Assembly (NCBI RefSeq): GCF_050436995.1
Contig: NC_134757.1
Coordinates: 3,546,501 to 3,610,500, forward strand
DNA: 64,000 bases
Source: Anticarsia gemmatalis
Taxonomy: Eukaryota; Arthropoda; Insecta; Lepidoptera; Erebidae
Reading direction: 5' to 3'
A program made the translations under genes and the position numbers. The notes below the pieces were generated by a model that was not told the origin of the DNA, searched no databases, and saw nothing but the letters and a program-made list of their open reading frames with translations. Shown here piece by piece: positions 36,725 through 48,700 of the stretch (position 1 is the stretch's first letter; each line of letters starts with the position of its first letter).

Positions 36725-39700
36725 TCTTCTTCTTGGCGGCTTTTTCTGCTGCCTTAGCCGCTTTCTCTGCCGCCCTGTCGAGGGCAGCTTGCCTTGCTTC
36801 TGCCGCTGCTTGTTCTGCTTGTATTTTCTTCAACTGTTTCTTTAGCTGTAATTGGATAAAGGATCGGGATAGGACACAGTTTAAAGGAAAAGGATATCAG
36901 CTACGTCTTGGAGAATTGCTTGGGTATAATGGAGTGGATAATTGGATATGGTAAAGGAAAAATAGGATTGTTGTTGGATAAATTCTTTACCCCTTCTTCT
37001 TGCCCTTTTTCGCCTTTCCTTTCTGATGCTTGCAAAAGAAGATTATAAAGATAACATCATCATTAGTACATTATATTTTACTACATCTAGGACCACACAC
37101 AAGTAAGTATACTCTTAGCTATTCCGAACAAATTTTATAAATTACCTTTTTCTTTTCCGCTCTGTTGGCAAGCACAGTTCTCCACGCATGTTGTATGACT
37201 CTCGCCGAGTGCTCGATCAGGAACTTCTGCATCTTCTCCGTCATCTCTTGGTGGTATTCCTCTTCGCGTTCAGCCATCAGTGGCTCGTATTCAATGTTTT
37301 GTTCATCCAGTTTAATCTGTTAGCATATAATACAATGGCACTAAGTACGGAACAGTAATTTCCCTTTAATGGAAACTGACAAAAACTTAAAAAGTGGTAG
37401 TTGGCAGCTAAATTGTTATACCTATAGCACAACCGAAGAGCATGCTGGGAGATTGATAAATTGATATTGCAGTATCTTTAGTGCTATCGTGAACCCAAAT
37501 CTAAATAAATTAACCTCTAGCTGTTGTTATAACGTCTATCGGCTAACAAAAGATTTAACGTCGCTTAGAGGAATACCCATAATAACAATAGGTTATAAAA
37601 CATTATAATATTTGCCTGCAACTCTTCACACTTTTGGACCTCGTCTTCATACTTCTGCGTGAACTCATCCAGTTCGACCTGCTTGTCAGCCATTTCTGCG
37701 TCATATTTCTGTAGCCACGATAACAATTGAGTTTCGACTTTGAACCTGTAAGCAAGAACAACATTCCTAGATCATTTCGGCTATTTTGAACAGAAAATTA
37801 GTAACGATAGAACTTATTTTTCATCTATAAAATTGAATGCTTGAGAATTTATATCAAGCTTTCGGTTTTTTGCCTACTTCTATAGGAACAAAGTTTTTTG
37901 TATTCGTATAGTAAGCCTTTCTACGTCAAAACGTATGGAAGTCAGTAACAGTATAGTTTCTTCAAGTTACCTGCGAGCTCTTTGATTTTTCTCCTCTATC
38001 ATGTGCATTCTCAACAGAGTTTCATAACTTTCCTTGCATTCCACCTCTTCTTCTTTCAACATCTCGTGCTTTACTAGGTGAGCTCTAGTAGCCAGCACCA
38101 TTTGACGCTCTGAGTCCAGACTAAAATGTAAATTAATACTTTCAATTTACTTTACAATTACATTTTGATATCTCTCGCGCTTCTACAGCTGAATTATGTT
38201 CTAGTGTTTATGATGTGACAGCCTATATCTCAGGAAAGAAACAGGTTAAATTAAATAGTATATTGTATAATATTGAAAGGCTACGAAAGAAAACTATAAA
38301 ATAAAGAATATTATATAATTACAAAAATAAATTATCACAATCTGAAGTTTAATGAAAAATATTCTTGAATATAAGTACATAAAAAACAATGGCCTTACAT
38401 TTTCTTTTTCAGCTTGATCGTGGCCTCATAGTTCAGTAGAGATAGTTCGTGTTCCAGCTTGGTTATAATTTCAGCCTTCAGTGCCATCGTGTGCTCAAAC
38501 CGCTCGCTCTCTTCTTTCAGTGTTGATGTGTATTCTAGTAACGTTAAATTGACATTTAATGAGAACATATAAATTAAACAACTTAAGAATAAGTATACGA
38601 TTGGAAGGTCTAAGTGGTTAACCATGGATTGTTAGGAATACCTAAGTTAATTGCAATTGAAGATACAAATAAATATTTTTCCTTATCTTTGGCGATCGTT
38701 GTGACATTTTTTTATTGGCTAGAATTTTTAAATTACAAATATTTTATACTAGAGGCCGCCCGCAACTTCGTCCGCGTGGAAACCCTTCCCGTATAAATCC
38801 CGATCCCTCGGACACTCCAGGATAAAAAAGTAGCCTATGTGTTATTCTGGGTCTTCAGCTACCTATATACCAAATTTCATCGAAATCGGTTCAGTAGTAT
38901 ATGCGAGAAAGAGTAACAAACATCCATACATGCATACATACTCACAAACTTTCGCAGTAATAATATTAGTTGGATATCCTTGACGATGATTTAGACTTGG
39001 ATTTGTAGACACTAACCCAATATGACAATACACCAAACATACCGTTAATGAGACTAATAAGACTGTTATTAGAAGCTTCCAGTTTCCTCGTGTTGATCTT
39101 AACCAGCAATTCTTCTGCAGCCGTGGTCTCCATCTGCCTGACCATCAGGTCACGAAACTGTTCCAACTCCAGTAGAAAGTCCATGCCGGGCGACGGATTT
39201 TTTGACTTGAAATAAAAACATACATAATATTACGCCTGTTCTACCCGAAGGTGTAGGCAGAGGTAGGTATATGAAAATTCACCCACGTCTCACCATTAGC
39301 TACAATAAAAATAGTCTAAATTAAATTAGAGAACAAATAGCACCTCATCCGACCTGGATATCAAACCCAAGCCCTCATGATCACTGACATCACCACATAG
39401 GCAGTAGGTTGTAAAATGACAAACTCAAGTATCGTATTGTAAAAAAAAACTATTTTCTTTCTACTTACATCTTGTGACTGCTTCATCTGAAAATAACAAG
39501 AAATCACAATTAGTTGTTTAAACACAACTAATATTAATAATACGTTTTTATTAGTTTTTTATTCCCAACAGTATTCACAACAGCAAAATATTACGCAATC
39601 GGAACCGCTAGTTTAGGCTAGTTACCTGTGTAATCATATTTTCCACAGTTGGTTTGAGTTCAGGATAATGATTCATGATGTACAGCAGATGTCCCAGCTC

Positions 39701-41097
39701 AGGGTTCAAGCGGTTTTTCAGTGACAAATCTCCCTGTAAATCAATAAAATAAAGACCTATAAAGGGTACAATCGGGTACATGATACTTCTGACCTACAAA
39801 AGTCACCAAGAGACCTAATCAGTTGATATATTGACAAACGGAGATTTTTTACACGCCTGCTATTAGGGAATTAGTTAGTTATAAAGCCGTTTAGAAAGTA
39901 GATACATACTATGCGTTTGTACGCTGAGATTCTGACCGGAGCAAATATTTATATGATAACCACGAGTATCGTAAATCTCTCTCGTATAGTATCGCGTATG
40001 TATTTAGAAGCACATAATTATGTTTATAAATTATCTGGTTACCATAATACAAGCTGTTAGTTAGAAAACAGATGACCACGTGTGACCAATAATATTTATT
40101 TTAATAACTTACAGCCTTCAAATCCTCCATAGTAGCCATATTTAATACACTCGCAGAGAACAGTGGATTGTCGTACTGATCGAAGATAAAGATGAGATCG
40201 TCCATATGCATGGAAGACAACACGCTGCTCAATGTCTTGAACTCCTGCACCAGGTCAGGGAGACAGATGGACAGCTTGCATTTGTAGATGGCTTCGTCTA
40301 AGATTTTCGTGATGCGCTCGCATTGAATGTGACATTCTAGGTCGATTGGAGACGCCGCTGAAAATAACATAGGTTTTTAAAGATTACTTCCTGTTTATGA
40401 CTTACGATATTGGTAAATTACACATTGGTATCACACACACAACACAACAGTGTAATTTTCTTTAAAATTATTGAAAATTCAGGTATTGTGTAGAATACGC
40501 ATAGAACAACTTAATCAGAAGTAACTAGTTGCAGATGACAAAAATGTTTGCTTCGTTGGAACATCTTTCTCAATCTATCGTGAGTAACAATACTATCAAG
40601 GCAATCATCTAGTGCGACCCATATGCTTTTCGAAACAAAAGGCGATGAAAACAAGGGATGATACTGACAAATTAGTTAATATTTAAGGATATGTTTAATA
40701 GTATCACACAGTCGTTTATGTAAATCAAATAATTGTATAAATTTAACCCATCCATGTTGCACTGCTGGGCAAAGGTCTCCTCCCGGAATGAGGGAAGGGT
40801 TAAGCCTTTAGTTAATCACGCTGGCCAAGTGCAGGTTGGGAACTTTTTTAAGACATTTGTCTACTGCTACTAACTATTTCCACTACAATAATTGGTAGAT
40901 GTTGACCCTCAGGGATAGATTTTCGATCTATTATAAAACTTTTGATGAAGGTACCTTTTCCACTCACCATTGTCTTTTGTAAGGTCCATCTCTTTCTCCT
41001 TGTCCATGCTGATGGCAGACTTGCTGCTGCCGGTCTTCGTGGAAGACGAGGAGTATGTGGAAGGGGACTGTAGAGTCCCGGACGATGGAGCATCCAT
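36720..41097 (-). CDS. DRC10: Dynein regulatory complex subunit 10 (IQ domain-containing protein D)
   Basis: Exons in transcript order: 41097-40968, 40357-40113, 39733-39626, 39486-39469, 39205-39043, 38534-38399, 38120-37971, 37745-37616, 37316-37146, then either 36845-36720 (458 aa) or 37028-36987 (430 aa; human IQCD has 449). Frames join at every junction. The family signature RITKILDEAIYKCKLSICL lies near residues 55-75. The rest is largely coiled coil, including VETQLLSWLQKYDAEMADKQ near residues 319-338, which matches IQCD. An IQ motif, IQHAWRTVLANR, is at 401-412, followed by a lysine/alanine-rich tail. DRC10 pairs with DRC9 in the nexin-dynein regulatory complex linking axonemal doublets (family knowledge). 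In an adult moth, motile axonemes occur in sperm, so testis expression is inferred. Exon 4 is only 18 nt (MKQSQD). The intron after 37616 appears to start with GC. Confidence 0.88.
36987..37028 (-). CDS. DRC10: Alternative last exon of DRC10 (lysine/glycine-rich end)
   Basis: After the acceptor TTTTGCAAG, the frame that continues exon 9 reads HQKGKAKKGKKKG and stops. This resembles the KGKGK-type C-terminus of vertebrate IQCD. The distal exon 36845-36720 is also in frame from the same donor at 37146 and encodes a different basic tail, LKKQLKKIQAEQ...AEKAAKKKK. The two cannot be joined in series, because that puts a TAA in frame, so they are mutually exclusive ends. Confidence 0.5.
   Translation of the reverse strand, partial: HQKGKAKKGKKKG
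38750..38975 (-). repeat. Interspersed repeat in a DRC10 intron
   Basis: ACTAGAGGCCGCCCGCAACT opens a stretch with ACCAAATTTCATCGAAATCG and ends near AATAATATTAGTTGGAT. This is a common lepidopteran repeat type, probably Helitron-related. Related pieces are at about 23705-23815 and 56840-57110. Confidence 0.5.
40748..40845. repeat. Interspersed repeat in DRC10 intron 1, truncated
   Basis: GCACTGCTGGGCAAAGGTCT and AATCACGCTGGCCAAGTGCA; the 3' half is absent. Confidence 0.5.
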
Positions 41098-41256
41098 CTT
41101 CACCAACTTTTATGTTCAGCACTTTAACACGAAAGTATAGGTACTTGTCGAAATCTTTTGTGTAGAAATAGCTCTTGTGCTCGAACAATTTCCAATGCCA
41201 TCCACGAACGTAGTGGATAAAATATCAATAACAATGTAAATAATTCGCGGGTTTCC

Positions 41257-41285
41257 GTTACCATGACAACGGTTGCCATAGCACT
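41257..41285. promoter_or_regulatory. X-box (RFX site) upstream of DRC10
   Basis: GTTACCATGACAAC at 41257-41270 fits the X-box consensus RYYNYY-N(1-3)-RRNRAC at every position. It is followed after one base by GTTGCCATAGCACT, a second motif with a perfect left half and a degraded right half. The pair lies 160-188 bp upstream of the DRC10 ATG. RFX factors drive ciliary genes through such sites close to the start codon in nematodes and flies (established). Use here is inferred. Confidence 0.65.
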
Positions 41286-42222
41286 GACAGAAATTGTACG
41301 CGACGCAAGAAGGTACGAGCCATGTTCGACAGTACTTCTTAATGCATTCTCGAATTTATATCGTTCGACAGTACTTCTTGTACTACTAACTAACTAGTAC
41401 TGCCGGTACCTACTAGACTATGAGATTGAATGACCATTATGTATAAGTACCACCAAAATATAACAAGCAATCTTGAACCACTAGTACCTATACCAATTTT
41501 TGAAATCATTTATGGACAAAATCTGTAACCCTTGCACGTTTTCGTCTTTAATTCAGGATTCAAACCCAATAATTCTCGAATAATTTGAAATAGATACATT
41601 AGGTACCTACCTAAATATAAACCAGCAGAAAGATAAACTCGTGTTTCGACAAACAATTATAATATTATGCAGTACCTATTTTCGTCCGTTTTCCTTAATA
41701 TTAAACAAAATGTAGGTACACGGCAAATTATTTTACTAACGTTTGTTATAAGTAAAGACTCCTATAATATTAGGTCAGGGAAATGTCTTTTCGTTTGTTC
41801 ATTATAGTAGGTATGTATGAACTTGTACCTACTCTTTGGCTTCAAGAATCACAAATGAGTACACGGTTCATTAGGTTTATTTTAGTGAGCTCTTGAGATA
41901 CCCAAATATCGAGTTTTTTCTGTGTAGAGAGTTTGTCCCCGACTTAATATTAAAAAAAATAGCTTTCGTCTGCAAAAAAGATATTTAAAGGTACTTGAAT
42001 AGTGACTCCTGCCTGTACCTAAAGATTACTATATAGTTATACAAAGATTAGCGTGACTGCAAAAAAGATGTTCAGCTTAACATTACACGATTCTGATGGG
42101 TCTTCGTGTCTGACATCAGTAAAAATGATAAAAGCTTAAGCTTACTTCGTAATAAACAAATGCGCCACCGTCGCGCCTCGTTCGTTTTCACGACAACATC
42201 ATTAATTTATCAATACACGCCT
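41286..42222. other. Intergenic region between DRC10 and DRC2
   Basis: Apart from the mariner-like MITE at 41771-41946, no exon or repeat was recognised. It separates the two X-box motifs by about 0.95 kb. Confidence 0.5.
41771..41946. mobile_element. Mariner-like MITE between DRC10 and DRC2
   Basis: TAGGTCAGGGAAATGTCTTT at the left and GTTTGTCCCCGACTTA at the right, with the same core (GGCTTCAAGAATCACAAATG) as the copy at 28865. Confidence 0.6.
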
Positions 42223-42235
42223 GTTGCCGCGGAAC
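42223..42235 (+). promoter_or_regulatory. X-box-like motif upstream of DRC2
   Basis: GTTGCCGCGGAAC has a perfect left half and one mismatch in the right half when the spacer is one base. It lies about 100 bp upstream of the splice donor that ends the inferred 5'UTR exon of DRC2. Weaker than the DRC10 site. Confidence 0.35.
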
Positions 42236-42332
42236 TACTAGTTTTCAAGTTTTGTCAATACTATTATCACTATCTTGTAGTGTAGGCGTAACGCTAGCTG
42301 AATAACAAGCGCTTGCGTTAACTTGTTGAACG

Positions 42333-42676
42333 GTAAGTCTTTCTTTTTTCACCTCTAAATAATCAAGTTTTAAGCATGTCCGAGTGTTATACGTATCATC
42401 TCCTGTAACTGGAAAGAGTTAAGTTTCATACACCACTCTGGCAAAGGAGAGCGGTCAACTAATAACGAATTGAAGACATTGCCTTACTTCAACAACTGCT
42501 TACTCTCAAGCATACAAAGTAGGTCTTTATTGTCCCTCATCTTAATCCTCCTTCCTTAACCTAATTGAAAAAAAGAGAGCGGAGGACGGATTTTTTATAG
42601 TATTATATTAGCTATACTGGCTAATGGCTCCACTCCTGTATTCTACAGTGGACATTCACCCTGAATTTCTTTTCAG
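42333..42676 (+). other. Intron in the DRC2 5'UTR
   Basis: A strong donor CG|GTAAGT at 42333 and acceptor TTTTCAG ending at 42676 bracket 344 bases. The next exon begins at 42677, 24 bases before the DRC2 ATG. The arrangement implies a noncoding first exon ending at 42332. Confidence 0.5.
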
Positions 42677-42700
42677 AACTTAGGTACATAACTTACTAAG

Positions 42701-45700
42701 ATGACGAAGAAAGGTAAAGTAAACAAACTAGCTCGTATGTCTGATGAAGAACGCGCGAGGTACTTGCAACACCGCGCAGACATCGAGGAGGAGGCTCGCA
42801 GACGGAAGCAGGAACTCATTGCCAGGTTCATTAAGGTAAAGCCAAGTTATTGTCAATAAAATTACAATACGCTCTTAAGGATCGTTTAAATTTGGCAAAA
42901 ATTTAAAAATTTTAAAATTGTTCACTAGGCACAAAGTCTTTCTCAATTTGCTTTTAATCTAGAAACTTTTACGTTAACGGTACGTCTATGTTTGTAAAAG
43001 TCTTTATTTTCATATCAAATGAAGGAAAATAAGAAGGATTTTTGAGAACAGATCAGTAATTATTTAACATCTTATTTCAGAACAAACTCGACAAGGAAGA
43101 GGCATACAGTCGTTTGAATACCGCTAAAATAAATCAAGAATGGAGGTTTATACTGCGCAAGATAAAATGCAAGCAAATGGCCGTGGACATTCAGGTACAC
43201 ATCAATAAACCACTTAATTCTAATCGAAACGCAAAATTTCTTTTGTCTCAAGTAAAACTACAGAATGTATCAAATACCTATAATTTTACAGTCTTAAATT
43301 CAATGCTAGTTGCTAATTCGATTTTTTTATAAATTCATTGATTACTTTATAATTGAAGTAATGTTCAAATAAATATTTTAAAAATAAAAACCTGCAGCAT
43401 TTATCATTAATTCAGCGAAAAAAAGAATTATAATGTCGTCGATAGTCTCAATTTCATAATACATGCATAGTAATTGTTATAGAACATGTTGACAAGCTTC
43501 AACTTCCTGGTGGAGCGCAAGAACCGTCTCATTACATCGCTGATGATGTCCACGGAAGACTCCGATGAACAGCATCGACGAGCCTTCCAAGCTCATACGG
43601 AGAATGTCAGCTATTTCTTGAGTAAGTACTACTAACACTTTAGACTGATACTAACACTATAGACTTTAGTTTGTTAAAAGGCAACTATAGTTCAAATAAA
43701 TAATAGCCGCGGACATTTTCAAAAACATACAGACAACGGACTAAAAATTACGATCAGACCCGAATCAGAAATATTTTTTGTGGATGACACCATAATTTTG
43801 TTTCGCTTGGGAATTGAACCCACGGTCCTTAAGAAAGGAACCTGAGTAAGAATGCTCAAAGACCACAATTACGTATTTTTCATCATATTTGGCGAATTAA
43901 GTTGTTCTCTTATTTATTGCCGACTACATTGCGTGCAAACAAAAAAGCTATTTACATTCAAGCTTTAGCTTTAGCTGCGTTAATAATTTCCAGTCACTAT
44001 TACCGCAGATTGTTAATTTACCAATGCAATTAATATTTATTCTAGTTTTTGATCTCTTTTTTTAGATATAGGATCGCAACGTCTTGACAAGCTACAAGAA
44101 GAATACGATCATCAGAAGAACACTCTTCTAGAAAATTGGGACAAAGAAGAGATGGAACTAGTCGATGGTCAGGACCGAGCAGAGTTTAAACTGAAACTCA
44201 TCACTTACATCCAAGATAGAGACTTTCAAAATGATAAGAAGGAAAAAGAAATTGCAAGAGCGACGGCCATGAATGATGCTAGACTTGAGGTAATCTTACG
44301 TTACATACATACATAAAATCACGCCTTCCTGTCATACATTATTCCTCTTCTTCATTTACCTTTGCTATTTTACTTTTAATCCATATTAATATTATAAATG
44401 CGAAAGTAAGAGTTACTGTCTTAGAGTCTGTCTGTCTGTCTGCTACTCAATCACGCCTAAACTACTGAACCAATTTGCCTGAAATGTTGTATGAAGCTAT
44501 TTTGATACCCGAGAAAGGACATAGGCTATATCACGCTACGACCAAAAGGAGCAGAGTAGGTACCAGTAATTAATGTTACAAAAACGGGGAAAAATTTCAC
44601 CCATTCTCTCTTATTGGACGCAAGCGAAATTGCGCGGGTTAGCTAGTACCACATAAATCTAGTCGAAAATATATTAAGGTGAATGAAGTAGTTTAGGAAC
44701 CGTATTCCGAAAAATTGTCGCTCAACCAAGTATTTCTTATTATCTTGACTCTATAGGGAAAAGAAAACAAGATATACCAAAAAATTTATTTTTCATTTAA
44801 TAGTAAAATTAAATATTTCTTAGAGTAAACGGGTAATAGATTAAAATAATGATTAATTATTAAAACTTCAAGTCGTCTTTCCAGTCGTCGCAGTTAGCTC
44901 TGCCCTTTTCAGACAAGCACATCAGCAAGTTTTTAGAGAATTCACATTTATCTTCTGTGTTTTCTGGAAAACAATATTACAAATAATTATGAAGTCAATA
45001 AATATTAGTTCCCAATTCCTTAAAGGTTATTCTTAAATCTCATGCAGGTTATTTACGATAAGAAATTCTAAACACTACCACTAGAATTTATTTGACGCTG
45101 CTCCTACGTCTTTACGCGCTTGATAATATTAATTTCATTGTGGTCATTTTAATATATGAAGGAACTTATTTGAAGATTATTTTATGTGAACTATTGATGC
45201 AAATCTAATAACACACATTAACTCGTCTACATTTGCAGCAAGAGTATTTCTAACAATCTCAGTAACAATTATAAATACTATTATAAAACTCACCATTATC
45301 AAGAATCTGGAAGCATTCTTCGATAGACTCCTGCAGGAAATCCCTCAGATCTTCGTTCTTCACGTCCTTCGTGATGGCATGAGTCACCAGATATCTGTCC
45401 GGCATGCCATCTTCCCCAGTCTGTTTTAACATTATTATTTACTTTTTATATTAATGTCCCAAGGAGGGCTGACGTCAGGCAGGTGCCTGGTAATAAAAAC
45501 GACCAAATTATTTAGCAGCACATTTTTAAAAAGAAACGCACTCTCCACATATCTATATTCTATATTGATATTATAAAGCTGAAGAGTTTGTTTGTTTGAA
45601 CGCGCTAATCTCAGGAACTATTGGTGCGATTTGAAAAAATATTTTACTGTTGCATAGCCTATTTATTGAAGAAGGCTATAGGCAGTATATTATATCATCA

Positions 45701-48700
45701 CGCTATGACCATTAGGAGCAGAGTACCAGTGAAAAATGTTACAAAAACCGCGAAAATTATGACCTATTCTCTTTTATGTGATGTGACGCAAGCGAAATTG
45801 CGCGTATCAGCTAGTCGTAGGATAAAGAGAAGACAACGATTTATTCATGAACCATTTTCTATGTCTCATAGAACATACCCATAATGAAACTAACTATCCC
45901 AATGTTTTGTTTTATAAGATTATTAACGTCATCGTTACAATTGGACTTAATTCGTGTAATTAAAAATGTTTGTTTAACTAGTAATTAAGTGGATGTTGGT
46001 TTTAAATATCGTGAGATAGTTTCGTAGACAAACATTTGCGTGTTAAGTGTTAACCCAGAGAAAAGGCACAATGCATAAAATATCGAACAATGAGTACTAC
46101 AGTTTTTGATCAGACCGTTATAACAGACTGCCTCCCTAACGCGGTCGGTTATGTATCCAGTTGCTGTTTTTGAGGGCGCAGGTTCGATTCCAGTGTCGTG
46201 TTAGTATACCGTCCGTTATTTCGAACAGGAATCGATTACTATTCCCGGCAGAAATTGGCCGTGTGTTTCTTGCTAGCTCTTCTCATAAGGCTCTACCCCC
46301 TTTCCGAGCTAGTGATAGATTCAGTCATTGTAACGACTATCATAAGTGTCAATATTTGACCTAAATGAATAAATGATTTATATTTTTTGGCCGTTATTTC
46401 TGACATAAACTAACCCTACTTACCATCTCCAAGTTTTCCATAAAACAATGTAAAGCACAAGCTTTGTTATCCGTTTCTTTGCTAGAATTGTTCTCACTGG
46501 AGTTCTTCTCATCACTCTTGAAGTTGTCTTCGTAGCCGGTGATCTTGTGAGTGTTCGGGTTGTACTGACTTCGTTGTCCTGAGTTCTCTGGACGTCGCTC
46601 CCGCTTGTACCTTCTGGGTGACTGCGGGGAGTAATAGTTGTTATACTGAGACATACCCTGTTATTAATATATGTATATTGAAAAATAAGACTCATTCTTT
46701 TCTATGATGGACAGCAAAAAATTTAAATGTCTCTCAATTTTAGTTATAGCCTTTAAATAAGATTTAAATTCGTGTTATGTTATCATTTTAAAGTTTATTC
46801 TTAACCAACTTCCTTTTACACTACCGCTACAGAAATATTTGAATTTCGAATTAGGTAATGTTTCTGTACACAAACACACAAACTTTTAAATAATACTCAC
46901 GTTTCCATACTCGCCACTTTGAGGAAAATCTTCTCGACCATTAAAATAGTCGTCTCTTCCGTACCTATCGTCTCTTTCACCTCCCATGTTCCTATCATTT
47001 CCACCCCCCATTCTGTTCCTGTTACCCATCCTGTCACTACTGCTACCCATTCTATCATTACCCATACGATCACTATTACCCATGCGATCATCAGCCCTCC
47101 CCATCATGTCGTCTCTATCACTTTTGCTTCTTTCACTCATTCTATCATCTCTGCGGGTATTCCTATTTTCTTTATTCCCCATCCGACCTCGGTCCCAGTT
47201 GCTTTTAAGAATTTGTCCATGAGGCTCCTTCCAGTCTTGTTCCGAGTTTGACTTGCTAGAATTCTTGCCATCTTGCATTTTTAAACATTTCTTGTAAATA
47301 TTCTTCAGTTCTGCTTCTTTGGGGCCCCCATCTGATTTACAGTTCAATGCCTGTGTTTATCAAAGTTTAAATCAGTTAAAGCTGCGATTTAAATATAAAT
47401 TATTAAAACTGTATGACGGTATAAAATATGTCACAAAATAAAATGCTCAAAATAAAACATTAGTGCGTGAAAATAAAGAATCTTCCGGGACGTAAACAGC
47501 ATTGATTTTAAAGCTAAACCATACCGAATCTTGAAGAATGTACGCTGCCCGAAGTGCTCAAGAAAGCCGGCGTAGCTCACCGTCGTCTCGTCTAAAATTT
47601 GATCAGGAATCTGGTAAACTTCTACTCACATAGCACTCCAAGACAAAAAAGCAGAGCATGAACATGTAGTACGTGGTGAGGCTCATTGTGACCGCTGGTG
47701 GAACGACAATACCGCGTGGTAGCATGTCACTGCGCATATATATCATAACGGCTTCCACGCATCAATGCCCGGCGCACAATGCAAGGGTCACCGAATATCC
47801 CTAATTACTGTGTCACATACGCAACGGACAGGTGACAAATATAGAGTAAATTTATCAATTAGTGTCGTAATATTTTTGGCAGTTAAATATTAGGTAATGT
47901 AGTATTCCCATTCATACGTGTTCTATTACTGAAACTGTTAAAGCTGCGGGAGTTTTACTATAAGTACTTTGCCCTAAAACCCTTACCGAGATTCTTAACC
48001 AATTGTAGAAAGAGAAAGAGGTATCTGATCTGAGCTTCTTTTACTTCCCATAGAAATTTATTTTCATTTCAAGCAGACCTGCATCTCGATTCACTGTCAA
48101 CAACTAACTCTCGAATACATTACAACATCCATCCATGAAACCATCCATCCATACATGAAACTTGACAAAACATTGGTCCTCATTTAGCAAGATCTACTAA
48201 CTACCACATAAAAATATACCGAGTACCTAACCCCATTCCTGTTTAGTTCAGTATCATACCAGATAATAGCCATCATCCATTTGTCACGGCACTCAGAGTT
48301 GTCACATCACGACAGCCATCCATCACTCGGTCGGAAGCGCGTGGTGAAGGACATAATTACAGGAAGACCTGTGGCCAATCGTAAATTGCAACCTGATATA
48401 CTCGTTATGAAGAATAATTTGTTGTGTTTAACGATTATTCGTGGATGTTTACTGTCTCGTTAAGATTATCTATCGTTTTTGATAAAGGCGTATTTCGTAA
48501 GTACACTGGGACGTATCGACAACCGAGCTGTCGAGAAATTTCGTTTGAAAACCTAATTATGACTCCTAGCAGGGGCTGAAAGTACTAGTTGCCTACTTCG
48601 TTACCCATTAGTATTGACTGTAGAGAAGCACGCTAAACTAACTTCCTTTCTGGTGCGTAGGTATAATTAGAATTTGCATCAATTCAAAATTGTATGATGT

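Noticed and set aside
43730..43860. Further tRNA-SINE copy in DRC2 intron 3
   Set aside because: Only scattered similarity (GGGAATTGAACCCACGG and CAGACCCGAATCAG in reverse) remains; plausible relic but too degraded to delimit.
46919..47251. Plus-strand 110-residue frame opposite OBP exon 2
   Set aside because: It is the antisense of the low-complexity insertion; the opposite frame has the signal peptide, cysteines and splice sites.
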